The notes: generated by a model from the letters alone, not told the origin. 64,000 nucleotides of DNA from Larix kaempferi (GCA_027924585.1 BSBM01001068.1:248001-312000); one strand, 5' to 3'; numbered from the stretch's first letter, positions 12,857 to 24,570 are shown. Made by a program: numbers and translations.

Positions 12857-13570
12857 CTAAAAAGTGCCTAAATCATAATCAAAACCAAAGTTTCCAAGAA
12901 TCGAATCACTAAACATAACCGGTTCATTAGGTGAATCGATCTGAGTCACTGTGTGCTTCGTATACCTTTCCCTATCAATTCTGATCTGATTTGGACGCTC
13001 GTTCTTAAGTAGCCACAGATGTGACCAGTCGGTTGAAAAATAACCTTTTAAAGTTTGAGACCAATCACGGCTTAGAAACAGCCCATATACATCTGGTATG
13101 TCTGCCACTACAATGTCGATAACTTGAAAGATTTATGGATTATTCACCATTCTAATCATTACTCCTTTCAGCTCTCCCATAATTTTCACCTTAGAGCGGT
13201 CAAGCTGGCTGATCTGAGTTTCACAAGGGACAATCACAGCATTTAACTTCTTGCATACCGAATATGGCATAACGTTTGATGATGCCCCGGAATCAACCAT
13301 GCAATTATGAACATTCCGATTGAAAATCTCGAATGTCAGTAGGAAAGGGGGAGTTTTAGATTTAGAGTTCTTTCCTATCAGCATATCCCTATCAGCAGCT
13401 GTCTTATTTTCATTATTGAAACTTGCCACCGTTTTACTGGTGGTAGGATCAGAATTAGTAGCTGCAGATGAGGGAGGCTGATTTCTTCTGTTATTGCTGT
13501 TAGAAGTAGATGGAAGATTTGTAAACATTGACCCTCCAGGCATAGGATAAATTTTCAACAAGTCAAACAT
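12857..13570 (-). pseudogene. Aspartic protease region of gag-pol
   Basis: The open segment 13570-13133 contains CMVDSGASSNVMP, the retropepsin active-site loop (DSGA) followed by a hydrophobic strand. A second in-frame segment (13108-12857) continues the protease C-terminal side and linker. Stops near 13130 and 12854 interrupt it. The upstream linker (13958-13571) stays in the same frame and is rich in Gln, Pro and acidic residues. Confidence 0.8.
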
Positions 13571-13960
13571 GCTTATGTTTTCTCTTTGCTTTTTAAGATC
13601 ATCTATGATATCATACTGGAGATCTTTGTCTTGAATTGCAGGATGTTGAGGTGTGAGTTGTGGACCATTCCTAGGAGTGGGTAATGGTTGAGAGTTGACA
13701 AGACCTTTACTCCTAGTATTATGAGTATGTTGATTGACAAAAACAGAGTTGTCATGACACTCCTCTTGACTTACCGAGCTATCCCAAAAATGACAATTGA
13801 ATGGGAGGGGATCTTCAGAAACTTCCTCTTCGGTTTCAGGTTGTTCATGCTCCTGATGTTCTTCTAACTCGTGGTCAGATGAGATTTTAGGTAAAGCATA
13901 AACAACCCTAATCGTGTTGAATATTTCCTCATTTGTCGAAATGTCAGGGGGAGGATTTTG

Positions 13961-14971
13961 TCATGCATTGGGTGGTGTATAAGGTCGATATGGAGCCTTA
14001 AAATTTTCCCTATTCGATGTTCCTTCTCCATTATTTCTTTTTAAAAGCACCACTTCATTCGTCAAGGACCTAACTGCTTGTTGTAATTTCTCCATATCGA
14101 AAGCAGAGGTATCTTTCTTATCTGTACTAGTTCTCGATGTGACTTCATTCCTTTTGCGCATTGGGTTGTCGAATTTACCGTTATTTTCTGGTTCAAAATT
14201 CATGGAATTCTTTTCAACCTTGATTGCTTCCTTGAAAGTCTCAACCAAGGTGTTTTTACTAGCTTGCTTGACAAACATGCCAAGAGATTTCGGTGATGCA
14301 GAGGCAAAATTCTCAATTATAATATCCTCTGGTGGTTGAGAAGTTGCTGGTATCCTGTTCAGCAAGGTGAGGAATCATTGGTTAAAATATTTCACGCATT
14401 CTTTGTTTTCCATCCTAATTCTAGCCAGTTCAAGTGCTAAGACTACGGGTGTCTTATCTTCTCCAAATTTGTTTATGAAAGCCTGACTGAAATCAGCCCA
14501 ACTTGTTATGGATCCTTGGGTCAAGGAGAAGTACCAACTTGCAGCTTTTCCTTCGAAAGTTAAAGGAAACAAACGGCATATGACATCCTCATGCTGAACA
14601 TTCATGGTCTGCACAGCGAGGATGAACTTATCAATATGGTTTTCTGCAGGCTCTTTGTTGACAGGATCAAATTTCAGCAAAATTTTATCATGGTGTTTTG
14701 GTAAGTTATGTTGGACTCCAGGTATGGCAACAACACCTCATCGTAACTAGGGTCTGTTGTTGTTCTGATCTCCTCCATCACGGTCCCCCATTTCTCGATC
14801 AGATTCAGAATCTGACAAAGATTGGTTGTTATGATCAGTTGGATTGTTAAGTGGTGAATCAGGGGGTGAAGGGGGTTCGTCGAAACCACCAGAAGTTGGT
14901 AGTTGTCTTGAAGTATTTTTGTTTATTTCTCCTCTAAGAAAACTATTAAGATGGTAATCAAGTGATCCCAC
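13961..14971 (-). pseudogene. Gag region
   Basis: A start at 14971 gives an acidic, Pro/Ser-rich N-terminus. Next is the retrotransposon gag core (14680-14375), recognisable by KAASWYFSLTQGSITSWADFSQAFINKF and a downstream ARIRMENKECVKYF. A C-terminal part (14365-13961) is Lys/Glu-rich and ends PYRPYTPPNA before a TGA. A TAG after NNNRP (about 14747) and a nearby local frameshift break the N-terminal linker, and another stop lies near 14372. No CCHC zinc knuckle is visible. Gag would form the virus-like particle. Confidence 0.82.
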
Positions 14972-15325
14972 TGGGGAATGAATAGGTTCTTCGCCACTTG
15001 GTTCGTCACCTGTTTGGTTTTGATTATAGGGTCTTCTAGGTATACTAAAATCGATTGGGGGAATGCCTGTCTAGCGAGAATAGCCTGTAGTCAAGATACG
15101 TCTTGATTCTTCCAAGGCTTCTTGTATGTCTTCTGGAGTAACTGGTGGTAAACTGGTACTACGCAGTATGGCATCCCTAACAGTATTAGTAAGAGGTGTA
15201 GTTGTAGAGACTGTTTGTGATGTAGGGGTAGGACTGGATACCGGTTCAAGATTGCTGAGAAGGGAAGTGGTTTGACTGGTTGTGGGAGTAGTATGTGATC
15301 ATTCAGCCATTAAGATTTTATTCCA

Positions 15326-15344
15326 TGCCCTCCTTCTAGTGCCA
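15326..15344 (-). other. Primer binding site of the gypsy element
   Basis: On the minus strand the 5' LTR ends CCAACA. After two spacer bases (AA) the sequence TGGCACTAGAAGGAGGG begins. Starting with TGG, complementary to a tRNA CCA end, and lying immediately inside the 5' LTR, it fits a primer binding site. Similar sites are known to me from Tat-like elements, but I cannot name the tRNA with certainty. Confidence 0.65.
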
Positions 15345-16951
15345 TTTGTTGGCCAGAAGAACTGTCTTAGGCCAACTAGGGAAAAACAGTCCACACACTC
15401 AACTTAGTATAGTTTTGTATGTGTTTGGAATAACTGTTTCTCATAGGATTTAAGGCCCTGCTGCCTGTGTTTTGTGCTCTCAAAGATAGAGAGTCTCCTA
15501 AGGTGAGCAAATCTCGAAAAAAAAACTAACTGTTAACAACTATAAAAAAAATCCTAGAACTACTTATGTTCTAATCCTAAATACTATCTAGAAACCAAAA
15601 TTAGTGATTGCTAATATTATTCTATGATAAACTAACTTATGCTAACCTATCTAAAGTCAACATTCCTATCTTGGCCAAGAGCAAAGGCTTGTTATTTGAC
15701 TGAAAATCTGAAGTAAGAACAATATTCACTAGTTACCATTTAGTGATAAACATCCTAAACAATAAAGGTGAATTTAAATTATTTTATAACAGATAGAACA
15801 CAACTATTATAAAATAATCTATATATGAGAACTTCAAACCAAAAGCCAAGATTCACTAACAGAATTATGTTATTCAGAAAACATGAAAGATATAATTAAA
15901 CTAACTTGCAATTCGAACAAGATCACTCTACAAACTAGATAATTACAAAATTTGATCAACCACTATTGACATCATAGAAAAAGTTCATCAACATCAATGA
16001 GTAAGCAAATCAATTAATGATTCAGACAACATAAGCATTCAAATTTCTCATGAAAGCATTTCACATACAATATAAAGACATTTATATATGAAAAGCAAAC
16101 AAGATAACAAAAGGAGAGATGAATCACATAGTATTGATTATCCAAAACTTAGCTAAGGTTTCGGTATCCCGGCACATTTGACAGTCATCAAAAGAAGTTC
16201 ATGAGACAATCTGTGTAAACAGAATAAAAAAAAGTACTGCTGTATAATAAAATCTCCCCAATGTCTTAGAAATCGAACCCCTCATCAAAGTTTTGGGATT
16301 GTTTATATAGAAAAAGAAACGAGCGTCTAACTTCCTATCAGTTCTATTTTCTTAGAACCACGTGGATCCCTACAATAATAACATATCACTTAATGTTGCT
16401 TCTAATATAACTGGAATGTATGCCAGCTAGTGACAACTGGATTGGAATAACACATAAGATAATCTTCATAACTTACTGGATCACTCCAGTATCGTTATTC
16501 CTGGGCATGAGATAATTTGCATCAATCACCATCAACCACCGGCGCCAAAAATGGGATATGATGCCAATGAAAGAAACCAACTGCGTGTGTATAGGGTTTT
16601 GAACAGGTACACGTCAACAAAATGAACTCCAAAATTGAAGCCACGTGATTGACCTTCATTTCCAAGATTGCATAACACCTGGATTTTTTTATAGAACAAA
16701 TCAGTTAGGAATTGTAAACAAATACCAATAATTGATTAATACAGATATAATAATGAATAGGATGTCTGCAGAATTTTTAATTCTGTAGATGTCCTCATAG
16801 AAAAGAAAAACTCTGTATTATAATAACAAATTGGTTATATTTGCTGACCTGTATAGATCCAATTTTATATCACCTGACCATTCAAACAAAATCATAAAAT
16901 AAAAAATGAACCTCATTTTAAACAACATTATGATTTTGGAGATGACTAAAC

Positions 16952-17533
16952 TCATACTTGAACTGGGACCACCCTCCTTGGTTCATTCAATTTAACTTTG
17001 AACCTCACAGCCCTTGTCTTTGCAATCTTGTTTTGCTTGATTAATCGTTTATTTTTCATCAGAAGATTCTTACCATAAGCCTTGTACTGGGTTTTCTTCT
17101 CCTTCAAAGAATTCCACTTATCAACCAAAGAGGACAAGTCAGCTTTTAAACCCGCGATCTCTTCCATGGAAAACATATTAACCACTTGTGCTTCCTTCAA
17201 CTCAGTTTCTAAAGATGAAATAACTTGAGCCACGGGTTTTTCAACAGGTCGATGCACCGGTTCCATGTTTGGCCTTGTTCGCCGCTCTTGGTTCACTTCT
17301 TGTTCTGCGCTAGGCATTGGATTGGATTTTTGAACACTTATACCTTCATGCTGAGAGGCCGACACATACTTAAGGTTGAGGATCGTGGGTCCAATGGGAG
17401 ATGGATGTGGTCGTGACTTAGAGGAATCACTCAATTCAACAACCGAGGCATCTTCTGCAACTAGTTCCCTTTTTGCAAAAAGTGCAGCAGCCATGCTGCG
17501 AGTAGTCCGGCGAATGGCTTGATCACTAAGCAT
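16952..17533 (-). CDS. LTR-borne ORF B, coiled-coil protein of unknown function
   Basis: This 193-codon frame starts with ATG (MLSDQAIRRTTRSMAAA). Its first ~100 residues are polar and low in structure. A predicted coiled coil follows (SSLETELKEAQVVN..., LKADLSSLVDKWNSLKEKK), then a very basic tail (KNKRLIKQNKIAKTRAVRFKVK). It lies downstream of ORF A with a -1 frame relation that is the same in both LTR copies. The shift is therefore ancestral: either ORF B is separate or it is joined by splicing or frameshifting. I do not recognise the family. The basic tail would suit nucleic-acid binding (inference). Confidence 0.45.
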   Translation of the reverse strand: MLSDQAIRRTTRSMAAALFAKRELVAEDASVVELSDSSKSRPHPSPIGPTILNLKYVSASQHEGISVQKSNPMPSAEQEVNQERRTRPNMEPVHRPVEKPVAQVISSLETELKEAQVVNMFSMEEIAGLKADLSSLVDKWNSLKEKKTQYKAYGKNLLMKNKRLIKQNKIAKTRAVRFKVKLNEPRRVVPVQV

Positions 17534-17594
17534 TTTGCTAACTTCTTGTTCTGCTAGTTTGTGACAGGGATTGATCTGTGGCTAAAGCTGAGGA

Positions 17595-18629
17595 TCACAT
17601 GGGGGGAGGTGGAATAGTCGCAGGTTGACTCATTTGGGGCAGAGGACTATCACAGGGTATTTCAGGGTTTAACTCAGCCTTGGGGTTGGGATGACCGATA
17701 GTTGGGGTTTGGCTGGGTTCAAGCACTTCATCTTCAAGATCATTTTGAGACCCCTGTTCTTCTAACACCGGCTCAACCCGTTTAGACCTAGTTTTGGACC
17801 TCCGACGGGGCCATTCATCATTTTCCCCGAAATTATTACGGGTAAGGAAAGATTCCCATGAATCACCCAACTCCCCCAGTCGGTAAGAAACAAGAATTTT
17901 GATAAGCCCATGGTGAAATAGGTTGTGTTCTTTATCCCCTATATTTTCCTGATAAGTGATAGCCATCTTCTCCAGACTACTCAAAAAATAATAAGGCATA
18001 TTCACAGAATGCCCTCTAAAAATCATCAATAGCCTGATATGATAAAACTGGGTTTGAGATAGACGTCCCTCGTAGGTAACATACCTGATAATCAGCCCGA
18101 GCATGGCACGCCTTTTCTTCCTAAGCAGATGAGACAGGAAACCGGACTTGTATTCAGTTTGCCGGTTAGTTGGAGTTAAGAACTCCTTCCATTCATCATT
18201 TTCTAAATGCTTACCCTTGTACCAGCATTCCCCCTCCATGGGCAAGCCAATAGCTTGAGACACAAGTTCCTCCGATAATTCCTACACGATATCGCCAACA
18301 TGTGCTTTCACACCATCAAACGAAATCGCGAATGCCCTGGAGACCATTAGATTAAAGCCAAAGAACCTCTGCAGGAACCCTAACCATCCTGTCCTTGTCA
18401 CCATTTCACTACATTCAGGAGCGACATTTAAGTATTCGTCGCCTATAAGCTCAAACCTGGGCACAGGAGCCATGGTAATGATCATACAAAGCTCTGGGAT
18501 CCTCACAACCTTGGCAGAACAATGAAATGAGCTCATCCTTGGCCCGCCCAAGTTAATGAAAATCCCAACCGACTTCATCTCATCAAGGTACTGTAGACAC
18601 TCATACGCAGTCATGGAAGGTGGAATCAT
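17595..18629 (-). pseudogene. LTR-borne ORF A, globular protein of unknown function
   Basis: Two open stretches in one frame, 18629-18282 and 18263-17595, are separated only by a TAG at 18282-18284. The left LTR has TTG at that position, so the ancestral frame spanned at least 345 codons. Conserved-looking blocks include GWLGFLQRFFGFN, FDGVKAHVGDIV, GLPMEGE.WYKGKHL and QFYHIRLLMIFRGH. The C-terminal ~70 residues are Pro/Glu-rich. The folded half resembles uncharacterised proteins carried by repeats in large plant genomes, but I cannot assign a function. Its position inside both LTRs means the element duplicates it at every transposition. Confidence 0.5.
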
Positions 18630-18672
18630 AATGCCTTAGAACTGGTAAGGGTTATCGAAAATCGCAGAAGGC

Positions 18673-18858
18673 TCAAGGTGCAATAAGACCGCTCAGAGGA
18701 ATGAAAGTAGGGTGAGAGTTAGACGCGACATTTGACCCATGTGAAACAACAGATGGAAAAATGGTATGGTTACGCAGCAAAGAAAACCTTTGATCATATG
18801 ATATTTCCCATATTAGCCGACACCTTCCCATAAAATCTGATGCATTAGATATAACCAA
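18673..18858 (-). other. Short LTR ORF, right copy
   Basis: The 61-codon frame MVISNASDFMGRC... is conserved with 6300-6485 in the other LTR. It stops just upstream of ORF A in another frame. It may be an upstream exon or a non-coding relic. Confidence 0.3.
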
Positions 18859-19687
18859 AGTTCAAACGTTTAAAACATAAGTTAATGGCTATCATCGCAT
18901 GATCCTCTACCACTTGATATCATTAATGTCATAATTCAATAATGCACAATAATGTCGATTCAATCAAAATGAAGATAATCATAGTGATAAATAAATAAAC
19001 AAATAATTAATGAATGTGGTTAAGATTTTGATTATCTTTTAAGAATCATGTTGATCAGCTATGATCGAATCATTTGACATTACCTTAGGCATCATAAAAA
19101 AAACATTTTATCATTTTATGGATCTTATCCCATTATAAATACAAAAGTCTACAAATAAGGATAAGTAGATAAATAAAATGAGCTTATAATATTGGTATGA
19201 GACCAACATTAATATTCATGATTGTCACCCGGAGATTAATTTGATGAAAGGTAACTTATTAGACCAAACACATAGATGGAAGAGACAACTTAAAATGTGA
19301 TGTATTAGTCTATTAAGTCAATAGTTTAAGATCATCAATGAAATGAGTTTGTTTGACTTTGGATTTGTAAAGATGACCAATATGGTAAAGATTAGGAGCT
19401 ACTAATTTAAGGATCGTGTAATTCACAAATGATCAACCAGAAATACAAAACCAAGTCAAGCGGCTTAATTAAAGTGAAGGCTGATGTGATTTCCCCTATG
19501 CCAATCGACCTATCAACTTTATTGGGAGTACCTTCATAATCAAATATTCTGAAGGCACTCCTAAAATATAATGGATGAGTGTCTATCAAAGTGGTGACAT
19601 GCAGTATGGTTCTTTATCTTCGAAACTTATATCATGACCAATTGGATTTTAGTGCTCAATTGCTCCGGAGGGTGTTGCTTGCCAACA

Positions 19688-19692
19688 ACACT
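19688..19692. repeat. Right target-site duplication of gypsy element (acact)
   Basis: It pairs with gcact at 2983-2987. Removing the element plus one repeat restores a continuous open frame across the join, which supports these insertion boundaries. Confidence 0.7.
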
Positions 19693-21548
19693 TTAGGTTC
19701 CAAGACATAAAACCTTAGTGTGTCATGTTGGTGGTCAGCTGTTGATATCAGTCTTCTTCCTATAGTTGGGATATCCTTTTTGAGTTCTTTCATCATATTT
19801 ATTCCTTTCTCTCTTATATTCCTGTAACCAGTCTGTAAATATGTCCTCACAGGGACTGGTTGTGCTGATGAAGAGCCCTATATATTTTGAGGGATGGTAA
19901 ATTCAATAGAAGGATAGCTGACATATTGTACTGTAGGATTCCTTGAAAAATTTGGTTTTTCTGTCAGCTCGGTGATGTCCCTGTGGATTTCAATTGATTC
20001 TGGACCTACTTCCATTAAGGATTGTTCACCATCTTCTGCTATTATTTTGTCCCTTTTAGGGTTTGGGCCTTGCTGGTCCTGATCAATATCCATTTCTTGG
20101 GACTCCCCAGCTGCCCTATTTTTCCCAATTAATTGTTGTTGTCTCTCCTCTTCTTCAAAACTCTTCATGGATTCTTGAACCTCCTCGCAAGTTCCTTTTT
20201 TTCTGTTATATCCTAGATAGGTTTAGGTGGGCATACATATGTTGAATTCTTATTTTCCATCCTCTGCTTAGATATAATTTGGAGAGGGTCATATGCATCT
20301 CTTTCTACTTTCTAGAGATTGAGTTGGCTAAGCTATTCCCCTACATATTGAGGGGCATTTATCCCTCTTATAAATAAGAGGTCCCACCTCTTGTGAAAAT
20401 AGGAATGACCTATGTTGTCTGAAATGTCTAAAGTGTAACTCATCTAAGGCCATCTTTTGTCTAACAAATTCCATTGCAAATAACCTGTGTTTCAAGAAAG
20501 TAGGTAACTTGTATGGATATTTTTCAAAGCCATATACTCTGATAACAGTATGATCCTCATATATAAACCAGCCTCCCACCTGAATTTCTGAAGTAAACTC
20601 TAGGTGCTTCTTATTTTTTGGTAGCATTCTAGGGGGTGAGCTTCCATGGATTAAACTATAATCCACACTCATTACCTTATTTGTGAATTAAAAAAAAAAT
20701 TGAGTTATCTTCTCTCCTTAATAGTAGGCCAGTCCATGCATAAACTGGGTTCTGAATACCTTGATCATCTGTGGATTTTAGACCCAAATGATTGAAATTA
20801 TCAAAGTTTTGATAGAAGAAAAGGAAAAACATGTATGAAGGGAACCTAAAATACTCAATTGTAGGAAATTCCTCCAATTGCTCATGAATTTTGTCAGCTA
20901 GGTAGGTGCAGAGGTCAAAATGAGGTGGGATTCTACCAGGATCTATGGTTAATTTTAACAAAACCCCCAAGATAACCTCACCTACATATTTATCATATTC
21001 TAAGCCAACAATAGTGCAAATGATTGATATCGCTTTCCTAGAGTTCTAAGAAAAAGGGTCGTAGCATAAGGAGCTGGAATTGTTGGTATTGCCATTTCAG
21101 GTTCTAAATGATTAGAAATCAATTGATGATGTTCAAAGGAACTTAGGCCATTAAACGTAGTGGCTAGGAATTTTTCATTGAAATTGTATGGGGCTAAGGA
21201 TTCTCGTATATATAACATGTTTCTCAGAGCTTCTGGGGTAATGAAACACATGTTTATGGACATATCAGTGGATAAACTTACCCTTTTCGAGGGGGAGTAA
21301 TGCTTTGAACACTAGGTGATGAATTCAGGGAAAACTATTGGTCTAGGGAACACTAAATGAGCAAAATTGGAGTTCCAGACGTTAAATCTGTCTTGGCGAT
21401 TGAAGGAAAGGGATTTAACTTCTCTGATAGTCTCAATCAGGTATGAACTGGTTATAATGGTATTGAAGACATCATCCTCATGTTCATATGCGTGCTCTTC
21501 CCCTGAGAAATGAGGATTCGAAAGGGTGACTTTGGGTTTGGGTTCCAT
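19693..21548 (-). pseudogene. 5' half of the split coiled-coil coding sequence
   Basis: Open stretches starting at 21548, 21263, 20672, 20168 and 19850 share one minus frame; the stretch at 20970-20677 is in another. The N-terminal two thirds look globular, with aromatic-rich blocks such as PSYMFFLFFYQNFDNF and VGGWFIYEDHTVIRVYGFEKYPYKLP. The segment at 20168-19878 is acidic and polar. The last stretch ends at the gypsy insertion in LRFYVLEPKV and continues in frame at 2983 on the other side. I do not recognise the family. Several stops and at least two frame changes show it is no longer functional. Confidence 0.5.
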
Positions 21549-21549
21549 T

Positions 21550-23040
21550 TACTCGCTGGTTCAAAGTATTATAGTTAAATTAGGTGGTGAATTTTTATAA
21601 ATTAGGGCTTTCTGTTGAAACTAGGGCTTCACTAAAATGATGAAAGAAACTAGGACTATAGTGACAGAACTGTATAAAGTGGCATATCAATACCCATATG
21701 ACACCTGGAGGCTGAGTCAGGATGACTAGTACTAACTTGGACTGGTATGGTTCATGCAATGTCGACCCGGTACGTTGGTTGTTGGGGGAGCACGCTTCTT
21801 GGAGATAAAAAGATAATAAAATATTAAACTAGGTTAAAAACCTTTTTACCTCTTGGGAAATGGTGTACTTTACACATCAGAATCTGAGGTGGAAGACAAA
21901 TCAACGGTAATGGGGCCATGATACAGGTGGTATATCAATAAGGGTTAATATAATGGTGGGACCATGACATGTGGAAGACAAGAATGCAAGGTGAGCTGGC
22001 GAGTGGAAGTAATGGGACCCATATGACAGGTAGTAGGAGGGAATAGGGGGTGATCTATCAGAAAATATGTGTTGCAAAGCACTTTTTTACAAATGTCGAG
22101 CAGATACCAGGCATGCTTTCCTAGAGTGGTAATGTGCCAATTTTTGGCGGTTTAGGAATACTTCCTTTAAGGAGGGGAGACAAGTCACCAGGGGGCATGT
22201 GTCCTCGACGATTTTGAGGACAATGTGTGCCTGAGGCTGTTTTCTGGGGGGACATATTATCGACGCGCTTTTGATCTCGGACGTTGATCTCGCTCAAGGT
22301 TGTCGACCTCACTCAAGATATTATGGACTTGCACAGACACTCCTTTACCTTTTCTCCCTTGCACTTTATGGGATCGCTTGATCTCTGGGCCATCGATCTC
22401 GATCTAGATCCAACGATTGGCCACTCTTTACATCTTAGCTTGTATTCTTCGACTCACAATATTTAGCTATTGGTTCTTTTAACCTCCACTGCTACTTTTC
22501 AAGTTGTTTAGCTCCTGAGAGCTAAAAACAAATCATAGGTGACCTTTAAGACAACTTCACATGATATTTTTTATGCCAAAAAATTCAGGTACTAACAAGA
22601 CCTCAGAGTATAGGCACATACAATGCCCTTTAGATATTCACTTTCGCTCAAATTACTTATACATGAGATATAACCAAAGCCACTACACTTGATAGCATCA
22701 GTTGTCTCTCATACTTGATCTTGCACCCTCTCCCAAAGGTCTCACACAATCTCCTTTTCCAAAACCAACACCATATCACTAAAGATATCACCAATGTATT
22801 ACATCAAAACACACCTTCACATTCACAAAACACATACAAACACACTAGGCTCTCACAAACATGATACACTTTGGAAACTAACCTAGATCAACATAAAAAC
22901 ACATTCCATCTAAGAGCCTAACAAATCATATTCACTCTTCATAGGATCAATTCCCTTTTATTTTTGAGTCTGCACCCTCACACAAATATATCACATGATT
23001 TATTTTCTCAAACCAAGACCCACACTTTATTTTAAGTCAT
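21550..23040. other. Unassigned sequence
   Basis: No gene is supported. The short ORFs at 22121-22466 overlap on both strands and show no domain. Part of this may be the 5' flank of the outer element whose coding sequence starts at 21548. Confidence 0.4.
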
Positions 23041-23044
23041 TTGA

Positions 23045-23047
<3 letters not shown>

Positions 23048-23097
<50 letters not shown>
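23048..23097. repeat. (CA)n microsatellite
   Basis: About 25 uninterrupted CA units, followed by a short ATATAT run. Confidence 0.97.
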
Positions 23098-23099
<2 letters not shown>

Positions 23100-23779
23100 C
23101 ACACACATATATATATGTAATTCCTCTTTCACATTTTGACCCAAATTGTTTTTTTTTCTTTGGTTCTAGTTTTAAGGCCGAACTTTACTCAATATACTTA
23201 AATGATCAAACTTGTATGTGCTACCTTTACACAGTGTCATCAATATGACTTAGAGTATAGAAAATATCTCAATCATGCTCTCAATTGTGCATCCTCTCAA
23301 TCATGCTCTCAATTGTGCATACTAGATGTGCATATTATCCACAACCATTGTACATCATCACTTTGAATATCCATTTGTTGTTTGAATTATTTTAATACCA
23401 CTTAATATATCAACATAGAGGTTGATAGTTCCTTTATTTGTTGCTTGTCTTAGCGTTGATTATCATTGTTATGACTTAGAAATTTCTTTAGGATGTATCA
23501 AAGAACTCCCAAGGTAACCACAAAATAGTCAGTAGGACTGAAACCTATGCCTTTCAATCCAAAGGGGTATCCCTTTATGAATCTACTATCATAAGGACAC
23601 TTGACAGTGTTCATGTACTTAAACAATGGCTAGATCTTTGGTAATGCGAATGAGGTTTTCAAAAAATTTTGGTTGAATTAGTGATGATAGCATTGGGCAT
23701 GGAGTCAACTATGAGTTTCTTTCAAGTTGCTTAGAGGTCGGTGGTTGAAAATATCATTAACAAAGGCAAGATAGGTATC

Positions 23780-24570
23780 ACTTTTGCAGAGTTTTCTCCC
23801 TTGACCATGTTTAAAACCACAATACCATGCATACCTAGTGCTTAGAACTTTTGGATGTTTCCCATATCCCATTTGAAGGCCATAAATTCCCTTAAGAAGT
23901 CATCTATGGTGGTTCAAGGCATCATTCCAGGACCTTGAGCCCTATAATGGTATTTATAAGAGCCTAATGCCCGAGCTTCCATCACCAACCATGGTTAACA
24001 CCCTCACATCCATACCTAGTGCTCACAAACTGATAATGGTACCCATAGATCCACCCTCAAAGGTCAAGGATACACTCAAGAGATGATGTGTGGTGGTTAC
24101 TGGTGACATTCTAAGACCTATATTCCTAGAAGCTTCTTTTAGGACCTAAGGCCTGAATTTATCCTGAATTGGTTTGAGGAATCGATCTTGAGCATAGATT
24201 TCTATCATCTTCATTAGGGCATAAGGCCTGCATTTTCTCCCTCAACCATGCATAGGACCCTCATGCATATACTTAGTGATCATACATTCCTAATATCATT
24301 AGTTTTGCTACTCATAGCAAAGGATATTCTTGAGAGGTCGTGTGTAGTAGACTAAGGGATTGTTCTTGAACTTGGATGATTAGATTCTTATTTTAGGTCA
24401 TAAAGCCAAGGTTTCATCCCTCAACCATGTATAGGGCCCAAACCGTGATACCTAGAATCCAAAACCTTAGAATGGGCACACCCATATTCATACTTGGAAT
24501 CAAGGCTAGCCTTGAGATATCATATGTCATGGCTTTATGTGTTATTCAGGGGAATGGGCGAATAAATCTC
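23780..24570. repeat. Degenerate tandem repeat, ~180-260-bp units
   Basis: Four diverged units are anchored on variants of CAACCATG.ATAGGACCC followed by ATACCTAGTG. Anchors lie near 23804, 23987, 24244 and 24422. Each unit also carries an AAGG.TA..CTTGAGA..T-like segment. Spacing is irregular and no coding role is evident. Confidence 0.55.

Larger units (their letters stand above)
2988..19687 (-). mobile_element. Ty3/gypsy LTR retrotransposon, Tat/Ogre-like, 16.7 kb, decayed
   Basis: Two direct repeats of about 4.33 and 4.34 kb, each starting TGTTGG and ending CCAACA, flank an 8.0-kb internal region. Near-identical 5-bp target duplications lie outside them. Minus-strand order is LTR, primer binding site, gag, aspartic protease, archaeal-type RNase H, reverse transcriptase, degenerate RNase H, integrase, tandem repeats, LTR. 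The main gag-pol open segments (starts at 14971, 14680, 14365, 13570, 13108, 12778, 12538, 11917 and 9889) all share one minus-strand frame, so the ancestor probably had a single gag-pol ORF. It is now broken by about ten stop codons and a local frameshift in gag. Dual RNase H domains and 3' tandem repeats fit the Tat/Ogre lineage. The LTRs differ by a few changes per 100 bp by eye, so the insertion is not recent. Confidence 0.9.
15347..19687 (-). repeat. Right (5') LTR of the gypsy element
   Basis: It starts TGTTGGCC and ends TGCCAACA, giving a 7-bp terminal inverted repeat (TGTTGGC/GCCAACA). It is collinear with 2988-7316 with scattered substitutions and small indels. At 4.3 kb it is long for a plant LTR and has coding capacity inside it (16952-18858). 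Confidence 0.92.

Noticed and set aside
23048-23097. CRISPR-like or regulatory meaning for the CA run
   Set aside because: A plain dinucleotide microsatellite. No direct repeats with unique spacers occur anywhere in the window, and the organism is a plant.
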